Below are positions 33,417 to 37,657 of a stretch of DNA of 37,657 nucleotides, piece by piece; position 1 is the stretch's first letter, and each line of letters begins with the position of its first letter. A program made the translations under genes and the position numbers. The notes under the pieces are model-generated. The model did not search any database. It was given only the letters and a program-made list of their open reading frames with translations, and was not told where the DNA came from. This stretch comes from Candidatus Sericytochromatia bacterium (GTDB taxonomy: Bacteria; Cyanobacteriota; Sericytochromatia; S15B-MN24; JAQBPE01), in NCBI GenBank assembly GCA_035285325.1, contig JAYKJB010000065.1, forward strand, positions 1-37,657. The letters are read 5' to 3'.

Positions 33417-34350
33417 CGCCGGGCACCTTCGTCTGGGCAGCCGGGGCAGCGCGCTGGCGCTGTGGCAGACCCGTCACGTGGCCGATGCGCTTTGCCGGCT
33501 TCATCCTGGGTTGACCACCGAAATCGTCGTGATCAAAACGACGGGGGACAAGATCTTGGATGTCCCGCTGGCACGCATCGGTGACCGAGGCCTGTTCGTC
33601 AAAGAAATCGAGGAGGCCCTGCTGGCCGGCACCATTGATCTGGCCGTACATTCCTTGAAGGACCTGCCAACCCAGCTTCCTGCCGGGCTTTCCGTTGCAG
33701 CGGTACTGCCCCGAGAAGATGCCCGCGACTGTGTCGTGAGCGTACGTTTCGCGCAACTGGCCAGCATGCCGGCCGGGACGGTCGTCGGAACCAGCAGTCT
33801 GCGTCGCCGGGCTCAGTTGCAGCGGGCCTTTCCGCAGCTTGCCTTCGCCGATGTGAGGGGGAATCTGCAAACCAGACTCGCCAAGCTCGAACGTGGGGAA
33901 TACGATGCCCTGGTGCTGGCTGCAGCCGGCCTCACGCGGTTGGACCTGGCTGCGCGCATCACGGAATACCTGCCCCCAGACATCTGCCTGCCGGCCGTGG
34001 GCCAGGGCGTGCTGGCCGTGGAGTGTCGTGCCGCCGACGCACGCGTCCAGCAACTGCTGGCGCCGCTGGAAGACGGGGAGGCGCGCGCCTGTGTGCTGGC
34101 GGAACGCAGCTTGCTGGCGGCCTTGGAGGGAGGTTGTCAGGTGCCCATTGCGGCCCATGCCACCTGCCACGACGGCGAGTTACACCTGACAGGGCTGGTG
34201 GCCGCCCTGACGGGCTCCCCTTGCCTGCGATTCTCGGAATCGGGAACGACGGACGCGGCGGTGTCGCTGGGACAGCGCGTGGCCCAACAGTTGCGGGCGC
34301 AAGGGGCAGACGAATTGCTCGAGCACGTGCGTCGTGGCGCGCTCAGCTGA
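33409..34350 (+). CDS. hemC: Porphobilinogen deaminase (hydroxymethylbilane synthase)
   Basis: A 313-residue enzyme that links four porphobilinogens into hydroxymethylbilane. The start LRLGSRGSALALWQ is typical. D85 in HSLKDLP is the catalytic aspartate, SLRRRAQL binds substrate carboxylates, and C243 in LEGGCQVP carries the dipyrromethane cofactor. All are intact. The TTG start at 33409 sits inside the end of hemA (eight-base overlap), with GGAGAG upstream, and the gene overlaps hemD by 17 bases. Confidence 0.95.
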   Translation: MTDAGHLRLGSRGSALALWQTRHVADALCRLHPGLTTEIVVIKTTGDKILDVPLARIGDRGLFVKEIEEALLAGTIDLAVHSLKDLPTQLPAGLSVAAVLPREDARDCVVSVRFAQLASMPAGTVVGTSSLRRRAQLQRAFPQLAFADVRGNLQTRLAKLERGEYDALVLAAAGLTRLDLAARITEYLPPDICLPAVGQGVLAVECRAADARVQQLLAPLEDGEARACVLAERSLLAALEGGCQVPIAAHATCHDGELHLTGLVAALTGSPCLRFSESGTTDAAVSLGQRVAQQLRAQGADELLEHVRRGALS

Positions 34351-35119
34351 CGTCCTGCACGGCCGGGTTCTCTGGATCACCCGCCCGCTGGAACAGGCAG
34401 GGGATTGGATACACGCCTGCGAACGCGCGGGGGCACGCCCCATTTCCGTGCCGTGTGTGGCCATCGAGGCGTTGACCGACGGGGCCTTGCGGGCCCAGTG
34501 CCAGCTCTTGCTGAGCCAGGCTGACTGGTTGCTATTGACCAGCCCCACCGTGGTGCGGGTGCTTGCCACGTGTCTGGCCGGAGAGCCTCCGAGGCGCTCG
34601 CTGCGAGTGGCCGCAGTGGGGCCCGGCACGGCGGCCCGCGCCCGCGAACTCGGTTTTTCCGTCGAACTGGTCGCAGAACGGGCCGACAGCGAAGGTCTGG
34701 CGCACATCCTGCGACGGGAGGTGCCACTGCGTGGCCGTCTGGTCTTCTTGCCGCAGGGAGACCGCGCCGCAGACGCCCTCACCTTGCGCCTCCAGCAGGC
34801 CGGCGCAGCGGTCAGTCCCCTCACCATTTACACCAATCGCGCACCGGTAGGCCTCCGCGACACCGTCGACCGAGCGCTGACGGATGCGCCACCGGACTGG
34901 GTTCTGTTTGCCAGCGGTTCGGCCTTCGACCATTGGCGGGAGGCCTGGCCCCTGCACGCGGGGCGTCAACGGCCCCACCTGGCCTCGATCGGCCCTCACA
35001 CCAGCGCGGTGATTCGGCAAGCCGGCCACGACGTGGCGGCAGAGGCCAAACAGCCCACCATTCAGAGCCTGCTGGCCGCGCTGGCCTCGGCCGCAACACC
35101 CTCGGAAGGCGACGGATAG
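34334..35119 (+). CDS. hemD: Uroporphyrinogen III synthase
   Basis: A 261-residue enzyme that closes and inverts ring D of hydroxymethylbilane to form uroporphyrinogen III. The family is poorly conserved, but the two-domain pattern is clear: GRVLWITRPLEQAGDW, DWLLLTSPTVVRVL, VAAVGPGTAARARELGF in the first part, and FLPQGDRAAD, VSPLTIYTNR, VLFASGSAFDHW and ASIGPHTSAVIRQAGH later. The position directly after hemC, with a 17-base overlap, supports it. The GTG at 34334 is the earliest start consistent with coupling. The last 15 residues are variable. Confidence 0.9.
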   Translation: MARSADVLHGRVLWITRPLEQAGDWIHACERAGARPISVPCVAIEALTDGALRAQCQLLLSQADWLLLTSPTVVRVLATCLAGEPPRRSLRVAAVGPGTAARARELGFSVELVAERADSEGLAHILRREVPLRGRLVFLPQGDRAADALTLRLQQAGAAVSPLTIYTNRAPVGLRDTVDRALTDAPPDWVLFASGSAFDHWREAWPLHAGRQRPHLASIGPHTSAVIRQAGHDVAAEAKQPTIQSLLAALASAATPSEGDG

Positions 35120-35200
35120 CGATACCCACCGGACGGGGCTGCCAGGCTGACCCTTTGCCGCTGAGAGAGGCGACGGGAGCCACAGCGAGCCCACCTGAGC

Positions 35201-35803
35201 CTACCAACCCCTGGGTTGGCGAAGCATGCGGTTGTTGCGGTCCAGTTTCTCCTCGATACGCGCCAGGTGTTCCAAAAGCATGGCATTGGTGCGTTTCACG
35301 TCCCCCACCTCGACCAGCAGGGCGGTCAACAAACGTTTGACGTCGATGGGGCCCTTGATCTCGCGCAGGGCTGCTGGCAAGGCGTCCTGCGCGGCCAGTT
35401 CATACCAGGCCTGGTAGCGTTCATCCGAGCGTTTGATGACCAGATCCCCATGCACCTCATCCACGGGGGAGTCGGGCAAGACGCGGTCGAGTTCCGCGAT
35501 CAGATTCGCCAGGTCTTCGGGTGAGCCCAGTTCGAAGGCGTGAGGGGCGGGCCCGGGAGGCTCGAGGGGCAACAGCTCTGCCGGCAATTCCGGAGGGGCC
35601 TGCACGGTCGCCTCGATCACGTGGGCCGCCTCACGGTCGAGTGGGTCCTGGGCTCGCTGGCGTTTCGCGTTGGCCCGGGCCCGCGCGGCCCTCTCTCCGG
35701 CGGCGATCGCGTCACGCATGGCAGCCAGCCTTTGCTCGGCCGACAACCCAGCCAGCAGGTCCGGACCCGGAGGATTCATTTCATCGTCTGCGTGTTCTGA
35801 CAC
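35201..35803 (-). CDS. Unknown acidic helical protein
   Basis: A 200-residue soluble protein with no recognised family. An N-terminal charged helix (about 18-60, Ala/Arg-rich) is followed by a Pro-rich link (67-88) and a C-terminal helical part (92-195) ending in a coiled-coil-like segment, KRTNAMLLEHLARIEEKLDRNNRML. The GTG start at 35803 has AGGGACC close before it; an in-frame ATG at 35779 is possible. It follows the sigma/anti-sigma-like gene on the same strand after 127 bases and may be cotranscribed with it. It converges with hemD. Confidence 0.6.
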   Translation of the reverse strand: MSEHADDEMNPPGPDLLAGLSAEQRLAAMRDAIAAGERAARARANAKRQRAQDPLDREAAHVIEATVQAPPELPAELLPLEPPGPAPHAFELGSPEDLANLIAELDRVLPDSPVDEVHGDLVIKRSDERYQAWYELAAQDALPAALREIKGPIDVKRLLTALLVEVGDVKRTNAMLLEHLARIEEKLDRNNRMLRQPRGW

Positions 35804-35930
35804 GGTCCCTGTTGTTCAAACGCACGTGAGAGCCAGGTTCTTCCTATACCCAGCGACGAGAGCCGCCCCGCAGGCGACCGCCCTCAGGCGAGCGATGAGA
35901 GCGCCCCACACGCCGAGCCGGCCAACCTGC

Positions 35931-37226
35931 TCACGGCTCGTCGCTGGCCAGCCCCGTCAGACGTTCGCGCACCCGGCGCACACGATCGTCGATGATCTGT
36001 TCGCGGCGCTCGTGCATGGCCAGAAACGCCTGATAATGTTTCAAAGCCCGGGTTTGGTCCCCCAACCGATCATAGGTGCTGGCCAGCAACCAGCGAGCCT
36101 CCATGTCATCCGGCCGACGAGCGAGCACCAGGTTGAGTTCCTGGAGGGCCGCCTCGACCTTGCCCCTGCGAAGGGCCACGCGGGCATTGGCCAGGTGAGC
36201 GGCCAACGGCGAAGGCAGGGGAGCGGCTGAACGCGCCAGGAACTGGTCATCGGGCAACGTCACCGGGCGAGCATATTCCTGGCGCGGCAACACGACCAGC
36301 AGGATGAAAATACCGACGACGCCCCCCACCACCAACCCAGCCACCCAGTCCGGTTGGGAAATCAAACGCTCACGCCAGGTACGCGGCCTGGTTTCGGGCT
36401 CCGGGCCAGCCTGACCGCGGTGGTCCTGGACCGTGCGCAACAGCCAGCGTGGCACGGTCAGCCGGGGCACGACCTCCAAACGCGGCTTGAGCCAGGCCAC
36501 GCGTTGTCGACACGCCTCGCAGTCGCTGACGTGCCCGTCCCAGCGTATCCGGTCCAGCGCTGCACCTCGCCCCTCCAGCCAAGCAGCCAGTTCCTCAGGC
36601 GCCGGACAGGAGGCCGGGAGAGCTGCCGGAGTGTTCTCTCTCCCGTTCTCGGGCCGCCACGGCCACCAGCGCAAGCCCTGGCGCTCCAGGGCAGCCTCGA
36701 TCAGGCCCTCCGCCTCAGCCATCTGCGTGGAGTCCAGTCCGACCTGCCGCTGCACGTCAGCCCGGTTCGATTCTCGGCACGATCGCCTGAACACGCTCTG
36801 AGCCGACGATGGCAGTTCGGACAAGCCGGGCGGCAGCCACTGATGGCCATCCCTGGCCACCCGATAGGCCTCCCACTCTTCCCACAGGATGGCCTCCAGC
36901 CAGGCCTCTGGCGAGGCCATGCCACGATATTCCGACAGGCGCCCCCGAACCCTGGCACAGACCCCTTGAAACCGGAGCATCGCCTCTCGACAAAGGTCAG
37001 GCGCCTCCGAGGGCTCCGGTCCGTCACCGAGCATGGGCCGCAAAATGCAGGCATACGTGCCTCGGGCCACCCGACAGCCCGCCTCGCATTGGGTCGCCAC
37101 GGCAGCCAGAATGCGGACGCCGTGACGCGTCAAAAACTCATTCCAGGCCTCCGGCTGGTGGGCGGCCAGGGTCAGCGGCGTCGGGTCAAAGGGGAGACCC
37201 GCAGTGGGGATAGCAGGCGTGGACAT
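35931..37226 (-). CDS. Sigma-like / zinc-finger anti-sigma / TPR membrane protein
   Basis: A 431-residue protein with four parts. Residues about 18-190 resemble a diverged ECF sigma factor: a region 2-like helix (AWNEFLTRHGVRIL), GRLSEYRGMASPEAWLEAIL, and a helix-turn-helix-like segment DVQRQVGLDSTQMAEAEGLI. Residues 205-248 are an anti-sigma zinc finger (zf-HC2): CPAPEELAAWLEG, then H232, C236 and C239 in HVSDCEACRQR. A membrane helix lies at 294-314. Residues 341-402 are TPR-like (ARVALRRGKVEAALQEL, LASTYDRLGDQTRALKHY), outside the cytoplasm. The sigma part is weakly conserved and is inference; the zinc finger, helix and TPR are clear. ATG 37226 is chosen for the -10 seven bases upstream; an ATG at 37283 is less likely. 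Confidence 0.65.
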   Translation of the reverse strand: MSTPAIPTAGLPFDPTPLTLAAHQPEAWNEFLTRHGVRILAAVATQCEAGCRVARGTYACILRPMLGDGPEPSEAPDLCREAMLRFQGVCARVRGRLSEYRGMASPEAWLEAILWEEWEAYRVARDGHQWLPPGLSELPSSAQSVFRRSCRESNRADVQRQVGLDSTQMAEAEGLIEAALERQGLRWWPWRPENGRENTPAALPASCPAPEELAAWLEGRGAALDRIRWDGHVSDCEACRQRVAWLKPRLEVVPRLTVPRWLLRTVQDHRGQAGPEPETRPRTWRERLISQPDWVAGLVVGGVVGIFILLVVLPRQEYARPVTLPDDQFLARSAAPLPSPLAAHLANARVALRRGKVEAALQELNLVLARRPDDMEARWLLASTYDRLGDQTRALKHYQAFLAMHERREQIIDDRVRRVRERLTGLASDEP

Positions 37227-37233
37227 GTGGGAG

Positions 37234-37239
37234 ATTATA
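37234..37239 (-). promoter_or_regulatory. TATAAT box suggesting a leaderless start at 37226
   Basis: A perfect TATAAT on the minus strand ends seven bases before ATG 37226, with no ribosome site between. Transcription should start at the A of the ATG. No -35 match is seen; the spacer holds a GGGGGCCCCC palindrome. Confidence 0.5.
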
Positions 37240-37254
37240 GCCGAGGGGGCCCCC

Positions 37255-37283
37255 TTGCGGCGGATCCCCCTCTTTGATAGCAT
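37255..37283 (+). promoter_or_regulatory. tRNA-Ser promoter
   Basis: TTGCGG at 37255-37260, a 17-base spacer, then TAGCAT at 37278-37283 preceded by TGA. The start is expected near 37290, six bases before the mature tRNA. It overlaps the divergent promoter region of the sigma/anti-sigma-like gene. Confidence 0.65.
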
Positions 37284-37295
37284 GGCAGCTCATCT

Positions 37296-37377
37296 GGAGG
37301 GTGTCCGGGTGGTTAGGAAGCGCACTCGAAATGCGTCGCCCCGCAAGGGGTTGTGAGTTCGAATCTCATGCCCTCCG
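37296..37377 (+). tRNA. tRNA-Ser (anticodon CGA)
   Basis: A class II tRNA. The acceptor stem GGAGGGT pairs with GCCCTCC, followed by discriminator G. The anticodon stem GCGCA/TGCGT encloses the loop CTCGAAA, with anticodon CGA at 37327-37329, reading the serine codon UCG. A long variable arm with the stem CCCC/GGGG and a normal T-arm (GAGTTCGAATCTC) are present. CCA is not encoded and must be added afterwards. Confidence 0.95.
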
Positions 37378-37408
37378 CCTCACATGTAGCGAAAAACCCA
37401 GTAGAAAA

Positions 37409-37442
37409 GCCGGTCTCAGGAACTCCTGAGTCCGGCCTTTTT
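37409..37442 (+). terminator. Terminator of tRNA-Ser
   Basis: GCCGGTCTCAGG pairs with CCTGAGTCCGGC (one T-T mismatch) around AACT, followed by C and five T. A strong intrinsic terminator 32 bases past the tRNA. Confidence 0.85.
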
Positions 37443-37495
37443 GTTTGGGGCTACGCTGGGGCTACGTCGGAAATTCATGTCCCCTGCCCAGGGTC

Positions 37496-37657
37496 CTACC
37501 GTTTCCTCTCGCCCCTTTTAGGTTTTTGACCTTGCTCGCTCCAGTTGGACCAGACCATCGCCGGGACGTCGAAACCGAGCGCCTTTAGGGCCTGTTCGAA
37601 ACCGGGATTCAGCTCGCTGCGCTGCTAGTACGTCTGGCGCCTTGCTCGACGTGAACG
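37496..37657 (-). pseudogene. C-terminal remnant of a gene with an internal amber stop
   Basis: On the minus strand a coding-like frame runs from the right edge to a TAG at 37496. It reads SELNPGFEQALKALGFDV, then PAMVWSNWSEQGQKPKRG, ending in RGERKR. Ten codons in from the edge it is broken by an in-frame TAG (37625-37627), with RRARRQTY before the stop and QRSELNP after it. The protein is not recognised. A broken reading frame directly downstream of a tRNA gene fits the leftover of an element that had integrated there. The two GGGGCTACG repeats at 37447-37455 and 37458-37466 lie between it and the tRNA. Confidence 0.35.

Noticed and set aside
35204-35219. CCAACCC-CT-GGGTTGG palindrome as a terminator
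   Set aside because: It lies inside the end of the unknown gene, has a two-base loop and no T-run.

Overview
The window is GC-rich bacterial DNA with about 37 genes, nearly all of them chromosomal housekeeping or envelope genes. The cell is probably diderm. Three secreted proteins carry lipoprotein signals, one predicted secreted protein ends in the C-terminal phenylalanine typical of outer-membrane barrels, and an LpxB-related glycosyltransferase is present. Haem is made by the C5 (glutamyl-tRNA) route with HemJ as protoporphyrinogen oxidase. The LpxB-related protein, RibBA fusion, HemJ and AarF kinase together would fit a non-photosynthetic relative of the Cyanobacteria (Sericytochromatia-like), but the sequence does not prove this. 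GTG and TTG starts and 4-base stop/start overlaps are frequent.

Layout. 1-5.6 kb: start of a secreted protein, a half-length UvrC-like GIY-YIG nuclease, an unusual pair made of a soluble FlhA-type (FHIPEP) domain and a GspE-N-like repeat protein, a DUF948 protein, a family 2 glycosyltransferase and a YgjP-type metallopeptidase. 5.7-14.4 kb: glutamate dehydrogenase with a small membrane protein and a beta-barrel-like protein, a Pro/Thr-repeat secreted protein, a lipoprotein alpha-amylase, and alanine dehydrogenase coupled to a DUF4139 protein. 14.4-19.4 kb: a minus-strand riboflavin operon ribD-ribE-ribBA continuing into DUF1284, DUF896 and a membrane protein, with a strong terminator-like hairpin directly before ribD. 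19.6-29 kb: LpxB-related protein, RlmL-type methyltransferase, cell-wall amidase lipoprotein, subtilisin-like lipoprotein, AarF kinase, a probably frameshifted methyltransferase-like gene and an isopropylmalate-dehydrogenase-like protein that appears to have lost its catalytic residues. 29-35.1 kb: haem genes in two groups, hemE-hemN-hemJ and hemA-hemC-hemD. 35.2-37.7 kb: a helical unknown, a membrane protein that looks like a sigma/anti-sigma/TPR fusion, tRNA-Ser(CGA), and a broken coding remnant just past the tRNA.

How the genes work together. hemA makes glutamate semialdehyde, hemC and hemD build uroporphyrinogen III, and hemE, hemN and hemJ carry it to protoporphyrin IX; hemL, hemB and the ferrochelatase must lie elsewhere. 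ribBA, ribD and ribE cover riboflavin synthesis except lumazine synthase (ribH) and the phosphatase. The gdh and ald genes give two amino-acid dehydrogenases at the carbon/nitrogen junction.

Promoters read by eye share a pattern: TTG at -35, a 17-base spacer and an extended -10 (TGn before TAnnAT), seen best for gdh, hemA and tRNA-Ser. Two minus-strand genes have a -10 box exactly seven bases before a start codon, which suggests leaderless mRNAs. No insertion sequence, CRISPR array or complete mobile element was seen.
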